A DNA stretch of 64,000 nucleotides, from NCBI GenBank assembly GCA_031213475.1, contig JARUPZ010000026.1, forward strand, positions 7,254,200-7,318,199, in the 5' to 3' direction. A program made the translations under genes and the position numbers. Position 1 is the first letter of the stretch, and each line of letters opens with the position of its first letter. Origin of the DNA: Nereocystis luetkeana (taxonomy: Eukaryota > Sar > Phaeophyceae > Laminariales > Laminariaceae). The notes beneath the pieces were generated by a model. That model was not told the DNA's origin, searched no databases, and saw nothing but the letters and a program-made list of their open reading frames with translations. Shown one piece after another: positions 36,940-48,133 of this stretch.

Positions 36940-37080
36940 TACTCCGCGGCAGGTTGTCTCATCTAACCAAAAACCCCGTTCCCTCTGCAATAGTTTTCTG
37001 CCTGATTGGAACACCATGCACCAGTCAACAACAAAAAACGGACAACAGAGCCTCTCTGTTAGCCTCGTACGCCGCCAGCC
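36940..37080 (-). pseudogene. Copia RNase H fragment, second copy
   Basis: Minus-strand sequence encodes LTGAWCSNQAEN, matching LTGARCSNQAGK at about 38826-38920. Both resemble the SG...L.GG...W.S..Q segment of Ty1/copia RNase H. It implies a second, more eroded insertion or a duplication of the element's end. Confidence 0.5.
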
Positions 37081-38800
37081 CGTCTCGCGACCACCTCACC
37101 ACCGATTCGGTCCGGATAAAGCCTTCCTACCCCTCTGCCACAGTGAGCCCCGTCGGCCGCCTCGCGTAAAGCCCGATACTCACCGTGGCCCTTGTGCGCC
37201 AGCTCCACAAAGTTCGTGCTCGGACTGCATCGCTCTCTCTTTCGACTTTAGGTTGGTCGCAAAAATAAGGACCGCTTGAATACTATTTTAAATACCTTAA
37301 CGACCCCTATATGGTACAAGCGGAGCCTCGCAAAGAGGCCATTCAGAGCCCATTCGTGCTTCCCACGTGCCTCGAGGCAGACGCGACGCCTAGCCACGAA
37401 AACGGCGACCGCGCTCCTTGCAACCCACCCTCTACCCGCCAGCACCTACTGACAACCGCGACTGCCCCGGGCTCGCCCACGGTGTCGTGCTCTGAGTACG
37501 CCCACGCGCACGAAAGGAAACGAAGTACCTTCAGAAGTATAAGCTGCGATTGACTCATACCTGGTGTGTTGGTACAAGGCGCTTCGCTCCGCGGGCGGCC
37601 TACGCCGCCCGTTACTCTTGCTCAGGAAGGAAAAGTACATCAAATTCCGCGAAGCGGACAGAGGTCCATGATTGAATATAGTGTATTTTATGACTATTGT
37701 AGTTGCAAACTGACGACTTGATAATGCCAGGAGACCGCCGCCATGCTTCAGAAAAAAACAGCTCGGACGCCACATACGCTTCGCGCGCGGGCGGTTCCGC
37801 CCGGTTCCGCCCGCTGCGCTCTCTCATGTGCCGTATGTGCGTACATACCCCAGGTAGGCTACTCATTTTGTCTTCTTTTGATATGCTTGCGGTATGTACG
37901 AAAGAGAAGCAAAGCATGCACGGCAGCACCGCGAAAACAATGAAAATGAAACAGATCGTTTCGGAAAGAACAAGAAAATCGCCGTCCCCCCAGGCCGGAT
38001 CTTACGCAATGTAGTTTGGGGTGATTATATGACTGTTTACTGACCTCGGGGTATCTGGTCCCAATTCTGATCAGATTTGATCAAAGTCACGTCTTATGGG
38101 ACCTGTTTGGTGTGAAAAATGTTCCTCCGAGAATTATCACTCGTGAAATTCGATAAAATGTTTTTTTCGTCAGCCTTTTCTGATCAACCCAGAAAGTGAT
38201 GAAATTTGCTTTCGCACACAAGACCTCGGAGGCATTATACAGCTTTTGATAGGTTGTAGACTAGGCTCATGACGGGTCCCGACGCTACACGCGTGGTTTT
38301 GCTTGTACACAGCTGGGCTCCAGCACTTGTGCATCAACCACGACGGAGAGGGAGGGCATCATTACCTTGGCCACCATCGCGTCCCTTGCGGCCAGTTGCA
38401 GCAGCTCTAGGCAAAACAACTTTCGAGACGAATAGGGCGAGACTACAGCAGCAAAAACAAATAAAACAATCTCTGACTACGATCGCCGCATGCACCTCAT
38501 GTTCCACGAGAGCGAGAGCTCCTTGCGTGCCCACCGACTAGCAAACCCCTTACGCGGCTCCCCAGGGTACCACATTCCGTTCCTTTCTTGGAGGAACTCG
38601 TAGTGAAGGCTAATCGCCCAACATGGCGTGAATGACTAGTTCGTGTCATGATCCACGTGGGGTTCAGAATAGCGGTTCTGTTCTGTTTATTTGTTCTCCC
38701 ATGAAATAAAACGAATACCACGAGAAGAGGGCACATGGTGCATCGATCTGGTGAGCCTTTTTCCCGATGGGGAATCCAACTTCCTGCCTTTCTCAATCAT
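37081..38800. other. No recognised gene
   Basis: Unique sequence. I looked here for a 3' LTR of the copia element and found none that matches 44.6-45.0 kb. Confidence 0.4.
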
Positions 38801-38949
38801 TCGAAAAAAAATGCATATTATCCGGCCTCATGTAATATTTTCCTGCCTGATTGGAACACCTTGCACCGGTCAAAAATGGAAAAAAACGAACAGCAGAGCT
38901 TCTCCGCCTGGCATCTGCATAAATCATCAACTCTAAGCCATTGCTCTCC

Positions 38950-40020
38950 GAAACGTGATGCCGCAGCTACCTGCCACATCTAGATACTACAAAACCCCCC
39001 TTCCAGCCAGGCAGTGCTTAACTTTGGGGGCATGCGTATGCCTCGCCATCGCCCTCACGGCAGATATCAGGTCTCGTCTTGTTAGAAAGCCACAGCAAAC
39101 TGCCTACCCGTACCAGTTCACGATATGGCCAGTCACCAGTGGGCTCCACCTCGCCAAACACCTCAAGAAGCAAATCAGGCGAAAGTGGGGGTTTCTACCA
39201 GCGGTCACGCCAAATTGCTTGACCGTCTTTCCCGCGAAATACTTCTCTGAGATTGTCAGTGAACCCGCGACCTTGTCTCGGGAATAGTGGCAACCAGCAT
39301 ACCATCGCATCTCACCAAGGTTATTGATGGGGACTAGGCGGCTCAGGTCCTCGCCAAAACGGGCCCACCTCTCCTTACAGCCTACCGCAAAAATGTCGTC
39401 GACGTGAACTACAGCAATGATGGAAACAGACCCCGCTTCGATGAATCGAGAACCACACGGATCTGCGAGGCTCGGTTCAAATCTAAGACTCTTCAGGCGG
39501 GTGACAGGGAGTATATGCCAGGATATACCCGCCTGTTCCAAGCCGTGTAAGCTGCGATTCAAGCGCATTACTCTGCCGCTCAGGTCTCCTCAGCCCCGTA
39601 GCATCCGCACCTACACGAGTTCCTGGAGTTCGGCCTGGACAAACGATTCGTGTACATCGAAATGACAACAATCCACACGTAAGTCGCACGCTATCGCAGC
39701 CATCATACGGATACATGACTCGGTGGGGGAGGGGCAAAACTCTCCATGTAATCGAATCAACTCCGGGGCGTTGGCGAAATACTCTCGACACTAGTCGCGC
39801 TTCTATCCTTCACTACCTTCCCATGCCCATCTGCCTTCCACGTGAACACCCACTTGGCCGATACCACGTTCCCTCCCTTTTGCTCCTAAGCATCCCCGAA
39901 CGTCCCAGCTTCGTCAAGTCCGGCAATCTCCTTCTCCATTTCATGGGACAAGTTGGCAGGGTATGGCGAGAGCATCGCCTCTTGGTTGGTCGCGGACTCC
40001 AAGAGTTGTCTCGCCTCACA
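38950..40020 (-). pseudogene. Copia reverse transcriptase/RNase H pseudogene
   Basis: From high to low coordinates: EMEKEIAGLDEAGTF (the N-terminal RT helix), NVVSAKWVFTWKADGHGK, FDYMESFAPPPTESCIR, HFDVHESFVQAELQEL, VMRLNRSLHGLEQAG, and the catalytic VVHVDDIFAVG near 39395-39406, followed by MRWYAGCHYSRD and, in a shifted frame, RPDICR and RAMARHTHAPK. This is the standard copia RT order with its aspartate pair intact. It is inactive: in-frame TAG after GTFGDA, further TAG and TGA codons before MRLNRS, and a frameshift before the RNase H part. The open piece at 39104-39568 is the longest remnant. Confidence 0.9.
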
Positions 40021-40089
40021 CGTTTGCAGAGCAGGGACGGGCTGGTTGGGCGGTCGCTGGTTAAAAAGTGCGTGGTCAGCTGCCTGCGT

Positions 40090-41045
40090 TGTATTGGACG
40101 CCTGGTGGTACGCCCTCGTCCTCGCGCGCGTCCACCCCGGTTGAAGGAACTTGTTGTCCGGGGGGCCCTCGTCGTCCTCGATCTGAGGGTTTTCGGCCCC
40201 CGGTGGGGATGACGGTAACGTCACCCCCGGCGGCATCGGCACCTCAGCTCGCGCCGGCGTCATCAACGGCGGCATCCTTGCTTGAAGTGGCGCTGTCGTC
40301 ATCGCCTTCGTCCTCGCGCGCGTGCGCCTTGGTTGAAGGAGCTTGTTGTGCCGGAGGGGCTCCTCGTCCTCGATCTGAGGGTTCTTGGCTCCCGGTAGGG
40401 ATGACGGTGACACCACCCCCGGCCTGCCGCGGTATCTCCTGTGGCGCCGGCGTCACACCGGCGGCATCCCCACTGGAAGTGGCTCCATCGTCATCGCCCT
40501 TGTCCTCCTGCGCGTCTGCCCCGGTTGAAGGAGCTTGTTGTCCGGGGGGTCCTCGTCGTCCTCGACCTGAGGGATCTTGTCCCCCGTTGTGGATCACGGT
40601 GACATCATCCCGGCGGCATCGACACCTCAGCTCGCGCCGACGTCATCAACGGCGGCATCTCCGCTTGAAGTGGCGCTGTCGTCATCACCACTGTCGTCGC
40701 GCGCGTGCGCCCCGGTTAAAGGGGCTTTTTGTGCCGGAGGGGCTCCTCGTCCTCGATCTGAGGGTTCTTGGCTCCCGGTAGGGATGACGGTGACATCACC
40801 CCCAGTCTGCGGCGGCACCTCCTGTGGCGCCGGCGTCATCACCGGCGGCTTCCCCACTGGAAGTGGCGCCGTCATCACCGCCCTTGTCCTCGTGCGCGTC
40901 TGCCCCGGTTGAAGGAGCTCGTTGTTCGGGGGGGCCTCGTTGCCTTCGACCTGAGGAATCTCGCCCCCCGATGTGGATGACGGTGACATCACCCCCGGCG
41001 ACGTCGGCACCTCAGCTCGCTCCGGCGTCATCACCGGCGGCGTCT
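40090..41045 (-). repeat. Tandem array in the copia linker, about 192 bp x 5, dimeric order
   Basis: CGCGCGT-type anchors at about 40118, 40312, 40507, 40696 and 40888. Units 2 and 4, and units 3 and 5, resemble each other most, so the higher-order unit is a dimer of about 385 bp. On the minus strand it encodes an acidic, Pro-rich linker (PQIEDDEGPPDNKFLQPG). That linker type normally separates integrase from RT. Confidence 0.8.
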
Positions 41046-41369
41046 CTGTATGGAGTACGATGAAGTCGCAGCTATTGACGCACGCCTCCCCTTCGCCTGT
41101 ACACACCCACCGCAAGTGACCAGGGTCCTTGATGCTTGGCCCTCTCGGGCAAAAGGCCCTTGTGGGCGTGGGCGTTGCACACGTAAAGACGTTAATGTCC
41201 TCCTCCTTGAAACGTGTAACGCTGGGGACGAGCACGGCAGCAGCAATCACCGGGCGGAAGGCGAGGGGCAGATGGGGGGGGCATTCTTCCGGGGGATTAG
41301 CTGACGACGATTTCAGCTTCCTAGGTTCCGGCACTGTCGCAGTGTGTTTGTGTGTGTCGGGGGTTACGG

Positions 41370-42010
41370 CTGTCATTGGTTCCACCACTACCGACGGGTC
41401 TACGGGTACCATCACCGCCGACGACAGTGGCATAGCAATATACTCCCAGCGTCCTCACGGGTTGTACCGTCACAGGCACCGGCGCAGGAGGGGGGGGGGT
41501 TGCAAAGCCGGTATACCATCCACCGCTACCGACGGATCTACCGCTACCATCACCCCCAGCGACAGTGTCATAGCAGATACTCCCGGCATTCTCAACGACT
41601 GTACTATTACAGGCACAGGCGCAAGAGTAGGGGGGGGTTGAAAAACCGGTGTACCACTCACACGGTGGAAAGGGGGGAACCCAGCTACCAACGGCCCCTC
41701 TACCGCTACCATCACCCTCGGCGACGGTGGCATAGCAGATACTCCCGGCGTCCTACCTGCTTGTACCACAGCCACCGGCGTATGAGAGGGGGCGGTGGTT
41801 GGTGGGTTGTAGAACCGGCACCAATGCATAGGGCGGAGAGGGGGGAAACCAGCTACCAAAGACTCCTCTACCACTACCATCACCATCACCCCCGGCGAAG
41901 GTGGCAAAGCAGATATTCCCGGCGTCCTCACCTGTTTTACCACAGCACCGCGCGAGGAGGCGGGGGGGGGAAGGGGCATCAAGGTCATCAAAGCCGGTAT
42001 ACCCTGTAAG
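41370..42010 (-). repeat. Second tandem array in the copia element, about 140-180 bp x 4
   Basis: CATAGCAGATACTCCCGG anchors at about 41430, 41567, 41726 and 41906. Diverged, unequal units with poly-G stretches. It occupies the place where the integrase would be expected. Confidence 0.75.
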
Positions 42011-42420
42011 GGAGGAAAAGAGGAAGAGGGGAAGGGGTGACTTGTGGCCTTCAGTCTGGACCCTGCTCTGTTTGTCGGGGGAAACAAAACGGCCACCCAT
42101 CAGGTGGGCACCAGTGGCGTCTAGGGTGATTGTCTCCTTGGCCTGGATAGTGCGCAGTGAGAGCAAGTTTACCTTCAAGCTCGGGATAAAAGAAACACTC
42201 TCCAAGGTTACCTGCCCGTCTTCCATGCTGTGAAAAATCAAGCACACACTGCCTACGTACTCGATTATCACTTCGGTGCCTTCATTTATAAATATCTTCG
42301 CTCTGGGTAGGGGGGAGGCTTGCTATATAGGTCGTCCGGGCCGGGGGCCATGTGCGTTGTCGCCACATCATCTGCGATTCAATTATCAATCCCCCTTTCC
42401 AAAACACCATATTGACCAAC
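41753..42420 (-). pseudogene. Copia protease and pre-integrase remnant
   Basis: The segment DGQVTLESVSFIPSLKVNLL matches the stretch after the copia protease (VxLxxVLYVPxLxxNLLS). Just upstream, in another frame, ADDVATTHMAP corresponds to the protease DSGATxHM motif with the catalytic Asp-Ser-Gly changed to Asp-Asp-Val and a TGA before it. The protease is dead. Confidence 0.65.
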
Positions 42421-44701
42421 CAGAGGAGACTGTGCTGTGAGTAGATGTGATGGCTCTTCAGGAGCCGAGTACTGCTGCGGTGGCTGCTGTGACTTCTGCT
42501 CCTGCTGGGCCTGCTGCTGTGAATGCTGGTAGTGCTGCTGTTGCTCATGCTTGTACTGCGGTAGCTGCTGGAGCTGCGGCTGCCGCTGCTGCTACTGTTG
42601 CTGGAGCTGCGAGTGCTGCCGCTATGGTTGCTGGTACTTGATTGCTGTTGGAGCTGTGACTGCTGCTGGTGCTGTTGCTGGTACTGGGGCTGCTGTTGTG
42701 GTTGCTGCTGGAGCTGCGGTTCGTGCTGCGGCTTGTGATACTGTGACTGCTGCTGGAGCTGCTGCTGCGGCTCTTGAATGGGGGCGGTGGTGGGGGAGAG
42801 CGGTGTCGTGGACTGGGCGATATACGTCGCAAGGTGACTCTGGTAAACCTCACGAGGTGAGTTCGGGTCATCTACCAATGTCACGGTAGCGTGGCAGTTC
42901 GCAACAAAATTGCCTACCTCGCCGCACCTACAACACCTTGGGCGGGGGTCAGCGGCGTGGATTCCCGACTTGGTGCATAGCGGCCGATGTAGGTTAGGGG
43001 GGTAATGGGCGGCGTCGTACACACGGTCGGTACCAAGTGTGTGTCCTACGGGCCCGATGAAGCGCGTCTCGCGTACCTGCGGCCACGACTGGCTTCCACC
43101 GCCGCCGCCGTCGGCGTACGGCGGTCATGGTTGATGTCCACCGCCGCCACTCGCGTGCGGATCCTGCCTCTGCCGGTTTTTCTCTGGCTTCCGGTTCTTA
43201 TTCCCCGAACGGGCACTCCCCCAGTTCTGGCCTGCTCAGTCTTGACCTCGCTGGTGTTGCTGTTGGTGCTGTCGCGGTGGCTGTTGCTGGTTGGGCTCTT
43301 GGCACTGCTGTTGTCGTTGATCGTGTCTTGGCCGCTGTTGCTGCCCTCAGTGCCCAGTGGCACCACCCCTCGCCGCGTCACCTCCACCGCCCGTGTAGTG
43401 GCCAGGGCTAGGACCGGGGAAACTCCCCTGTCCAAGTGGTCCACGTCCGCCTGTGTACCAATTATGACCTGTGCTGAACCATCGATCACCTGCCTCTTAC
43501 TCGCTTCCAACTCCCGGTACGTTTTTCGTAACCGGTCGTCGATCACGTTGAGAGTCAGGTTCGGGGCGTACTGCAGGATTGTTTTTGTACCTCAAACTCA
43601 TACGTCAGGCATTGCAGTTGGTGGAGGTTGGCTTCCTGATCCGATGTTGGGGTCCCTTCACAGGGCTTCTCTCGGATGATGCTCATGCTCTCAAACTAAA
43701 GGGTAGAGTCCCCCCCCTCTTTCATTTGGGCCTTATTATAATCCCTCTGGTATGCCTTGCTGTCGAGGTCGTCGCTCGGGACGCAGCGCCGACGAACCGC
43801 GGCCATTGCGAGGCTCGGGCTGTCTATGTTATAGATATTGTAAAACAAAGACGAATTGGGCAGTGCGTTAGTGGCCCTCATATGCCCTGCGAGCCGCGGC
43901 TACTCTAGACGTTGCGAAACGGTAAATAAGGTCCTGCTGACTCTTTCTGTTTGGACCCTGCAAGACTATCGTGTTGCTAGTTTCCTTGAACGAATCGTCG
44001 CAGGTGTTTGTGCCAGCCCATGACAGAAATTGCTTCGACCACTTAAAAACATGCCTCTCCATATTACTGTCAAGGTTTGGTGAGGGCTTACCAAAACGAA
44101 CAAAATACGTGCCTGGCTGGTCATGTGGCTCCGGTGAGTGCATTCCTCTTCCGCCCCCTTGCTGGAACCTCTCCAACCTCGTTTGTTACTCCTCTTTGAT
44201 CTCCAGCCGGAGCGACATCTCGGCCATCTCTCGTTTCAAGTGGTCGATATCATTATCGCGGCCTGGGGTCCCGACCTCCGGCGAAGCCTCGTCTCTTCTG
44301 CTCTCCGCCCTGTGGCGGAGCAGGTCCGCCCTCTTGAAATAGGGTTTCGCGCTCCGGCGCTACTAGCCATTTCCTCGGCCTCTACCGCGGCGATGCCGGC
44401 TGCCTCTGCTGTCGCTGTTGTCGTCACTCCTGCAGCTGTCGTGATCCTGTCGACCTTGTTGTCGGCAGTGCCTCGGCTCGGCTGGGGTCCTTCTGGCCTC
44501 TGCATCCGAAAAGCCGGAACTCTCTCGCTCGTCCTCGAGCGGAGAGTTGCTCTCCCGTCGCAGCCCCAGCCAGCAAGTGCGTCCAGTTGGAACATATGCT
44601 AGCGTGTTTGAGACACTCCCTGATATGATCGGCCGAGCCTGAATCAGTTCATAGAAGCCCCTCGAAGAAAGCATAATATCCACATAGAACACACAAGACA
44701 A
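42282..44701 (-). pseudogene. Copia gag-like region with degenerate zinc knuckle
   Basis: Broken into frames at 43868-44701, 43696-43881, 43046-43546 and 42282-43022. CCRCGEVGNFVANC is a CCHC knuckle with Asn in place of the His. Downstream lies a Gln- and Ser-rich tract of about 120 residues from CAG/CTG repeats. The N-terminal part has RPIISGSVSNTLAYVPTGR and a charged coiled region. Assigned to gag by position and the knuckle. Confidence 0.65.
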
Positions 44702-45016
44702 GGGAGAAAAGAAAGAGTGGAGGTGCCGGAACCCGTTGAATGCTCAACACACAAACACGCATACCTCCGTGTGTGGAACTCCCGAATACAGTTACAAATG
44801 AATCCCTGCACCGAGCACGCGAGTACTCCGAACATCGCGAAACAGCTACCGGTATGTGGTAAGAAGTCGTGAGCGTACCGTCGAGAATCACTCCTAGACG
44901 GACAAAATTAAACATGCAACGGCAAGAGATGCTCGAGCAGACCGGTCCCCGTCGAAACGACAGAGATCCCATAAAATAACGCAGAGATGAAAACTTGAAT
45001 GTGTGCATGATCAGAT

Positions 45017-45478
45017 ACATATTACTTTGTACCAAATGGCCGTTTTTTCCGGAATAGTTCACTTTTCTCGTGTGGTCGCGGGTCTTTTACGTGCTTCCTG
45101 CTGCGGGGCCCGCAGGGGGGCGACGTGGACAGTACGGTGCAAGCATTGGCCCCGGCCAAGCTCCGTAGCCCATGCCCTACATGGTCAAAGTCACGCGACC
45201 CAGCAAGCACCTCAGGGGATGGGGTCCCACTTCCGGAAAGCCTTCCAGGGGCTTGAAAACCTACTCGGATCTTCGTATTTTTAGCTGCAAATATTTTGTT
45301 TTTCCCACTTCTTGCTGCAACCGCAACAACACACAGCTGTGCTGCTCGAATTCGTGCTGCTCAAGCTCATGCTCGAGCAGTACGCAGCAGCTCGAGCAGT
45401 ACGCAGCAGCAAAACAACAGTAACAGCAGACGTACGAGTGCTGCTCGAGTTGAGTGTTGCTCAAGTGCCGCTAGGTGG

Positions 45479-45510
<32 letters not shown>

Positions 45511-48133
45511 AGTGCTCGTGATTGGTTGGCCACGCCGTGCTTGTGTTTGTCTCGTGCTGGTTGCGCTTGAGCAATCGAGTGATTGTGGTCCCGTGTCTTT
45601 TTTTTTCGCGGTGCAATAGGCCATGCTTGGAAACCTACCCATGCTCGTACGCTCGAGTGCTGCTCGAGCAGTACGCAGCAGTACAACAACTGCAGCAACA
45701 GGCGTACGAGCGCTGCTCGAATCTAGTGTTTCTCGAGTGCTACTGAGCATTGCTGCTGCTGCTGAGTGCTCGTGTGTTTGTGACTGCTTGGCCACAAGAC
45801 ATGAGAACACGCTATATCTACGACGTGCATATCTGGTAGTTTTTTATTAGTATGTATCTCGGTGCGATTCATTGTTTATTTGTCTGATCTTTGTATCACG
45901 TATTGCGTTGCCGGCGATTTTATTAATAGTCGAGCTTATGCTCGAGCAGTACGCAGCGGTACAACAACCGCGACAACAGGCGTACGAGTGCTGCCCGAGG
46001 CGAGTGTTGCTCGAGTGCCGTTGGGTGCTACTGCTGCTGCTGAGTGCTCGTGTGCCGGTGACTGCTTGGGCACGCCGTGCTCGTGTTTGTCTCTCGTTCT
46101 CGTTGCGCTTGAGCACTACAGAGTGATCGTGGTCCCGTGTCTGTTTTTTACGGTGCAATAGGCCATGCTTGGAAACCTACTCATGATGCTCCTGCGCTCG
46201 AGTGCTGCTCGACCAATACGCAGCAGCACAACAACAGCAACGACAGGCGTACGAGTGCTGCTCGAGTCGGGTGTTGTAGCTCGAGTGACGCTGAGGGTTG
46301 CTGCTGCTGCTGCTGCTGAGTGTTCGTGTGCTCGTGACCGCATGGCCACAAGACATGAGAACACGCTGTATCCACCACGTACATACCTGGCAGGTTTTGT
46401 TTAGTATCTCGGTGCGATTCATGATTTATTTGTCTGATCTTCGTACCACGTATAGCGTTGCGTGTAAAAGTACTAGCGGAGTGTTCACTGCCCTTTGTAC
46501 AACATGTCAAGCAGTTTGCTCGTCATTCTGCTGCTCCTGTTGTTGCTGCTGCTACTGCTACTACACACAATCACGGTATAGCTGCTGCTACTGCTGTTGC
46601 TGGCACAGGTTGCTTTTCCTGTGGCTACTCCTATCTTATTTTCCCCCGTGCCACGCGGTTGCTTATCTTGCTGCTTCTGATGTTGCTAAACACACGCTGA
46701 AACAAGTGTGAAATATCCAGCCTTCACAGATCCTCCAGATCATACAGAAATCCTGCAGATCATACATATCCTGCAAATCGTACAGACCGCATCTCGGTTA
46801 AGGTGTGCAGATCATCCCGATCACACAGATTTCACTAAGGTAGATCATGCAGATCCTACAGATCATACACATCCAACCCGGTAAAGATATACAAATCACA
46901 CAGTATCTAGATCCCACTCAAGTACACATGTGTGAAATATCCGCCTCATACAGACCCATCCCGGCTACGCATGATGCAAACAAGTGTCAAGTATCCAGAT
47001 TTTACCAATCCTCCAGACCATACAAAAACCCCGCAGATCATACAGACCCTGCAGATCATGCAGACCCACCGATACAAAGGTGCATATCATGCAGATTGTA
47101 CATACCCCATTCCGGTGAACAGATCATACAGATAACTCATATTCGACTCAGGTAGATCTTACAAATCCTGCAGATTATACAGATCCTGCAGATCGATGAC
47201 ACCCATCGATAAACATGTGCAGATCATGAAGATCGTACAGACCCTATCTTGCTAAAGATGTACAGATCTGCAGATCGAGCAGATCCCACCCCGGTCAAAC
47301 TGTGCTGATTGTACAGATAACACAGATTATACTCAGATACACATCTATGAAAATTGTAACCAAGCAGATCTTCTTCCGGCTAAACATTTGAAATGTCATT
47401 GAGATCAGCCAGATCCCACCTGGCACACAAGTGGAAATGACACTAGTTGGAGTGTCTCCAGGCACACTAGTTGGAGTGTGCATATAATCGGTCCTTCGGA
47501 TCATTCATGCAGATCCTCCACATCAGGCACAATGGCGTTCAGATCATCCCACTCCGCACGCAAATGCAAAAATCAAGATCAACCAGATTTCACCGCCAAA
47601 AATAGAGTGATACATCTATCTTATACAGACTCTGCAGATCGTACAGATCCTTCAGATCATGCGGACACACCCACGCAAAGCTATTCATCAGCTAATCACG
47701 GCCCATGTATGTTCGATTAACATGTGTGTGTAGTTCATGCAGGTCGTGCAGACCCCGCCCAGGAAAGGTGTTCAGATCATCAAGGGTCACATCTATCGAT
47801 GATACAGATCCCACCCAGGCGAAAAATACCCGGATAATACAAACCCCGAAATTTCCTTCTGAGTGCTACGCTTTCCTTTCAGCAATACAGTAGCCCATGT
47901 CTCCTACCAGGTAGACGCCAAGACATGCGAGAGCATCGAAGACTGGACTACAACAGTAGTAACTCTTTGCTTCTAGCAAGAAATCAGTAGCCCATCACTA
48001 GGTTCACTCGGAGATCATTTTTACTCAAAAAAAAGGTGCAAGGGTTTTACATGCGACTCCCTTTCCAACTTGCGACACCCCCCGGATTTCATGCCACGCA
48101 CATCCCGAAGGGGTACCTTGTAATATATATATA
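45017..48133 (+). repeat. Segmental duplication, copy 1 (3.1 kb)
   Basis: Collinear with 51712-54213. It begins ATATTACTTTGTACCAAAT and ends CACATCCCGAAGG. It contains CAG/CTG and GCTCGAGC-rich sequence, then the AGATC minisatellite, then a unique tail. Copy 1 is longer because the 535-bp CTG-rich unit (about 45395-45930 and 45930-46465) is doubled. Confidence 0.9.
46725..47850 (+). repeat. AGATC minisatellite, copy 1
   Basis: Variants of CAGATCATACAGATCCTG repeat with a basic step of about 15 bp. Interspersed CCCATCCCGG-type spacers recur at longer intervals. Frames such as DPADHTDPADHADP are produced by the repeat and are not genes. Confidence 0.85.

Larger units (their letters stand above)
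38826..44720 (-). mobile_element. Decayed Ty1/copia retrotransposon without recognisable LTRs
   Basis: On the minus strand, in order, are gag-like segments, a degenerate CCHC knuckle, a mutated protease motif, a pre-integrase segment, two expanded tandem arrays, reverse transcriptase and RNase H remnants. Many stops and frame changes break it. The integrase core is not visible. No matching LTR pair was found. The boundaries given are those of recognisable parts. Confidence 0.85.

Noticed and set aside
38826-44720. Active copia retrotransposon
   Set aside because: Multiple in-frame stops, a frameshift, a mutated protease motif, no integrase and no LTR pair.
45261-46510. Poly-Ser/Gln/Cys ORFs on both strands
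   Set aside because: Products of the CAG/CTG repeats inside the segmental duplication.
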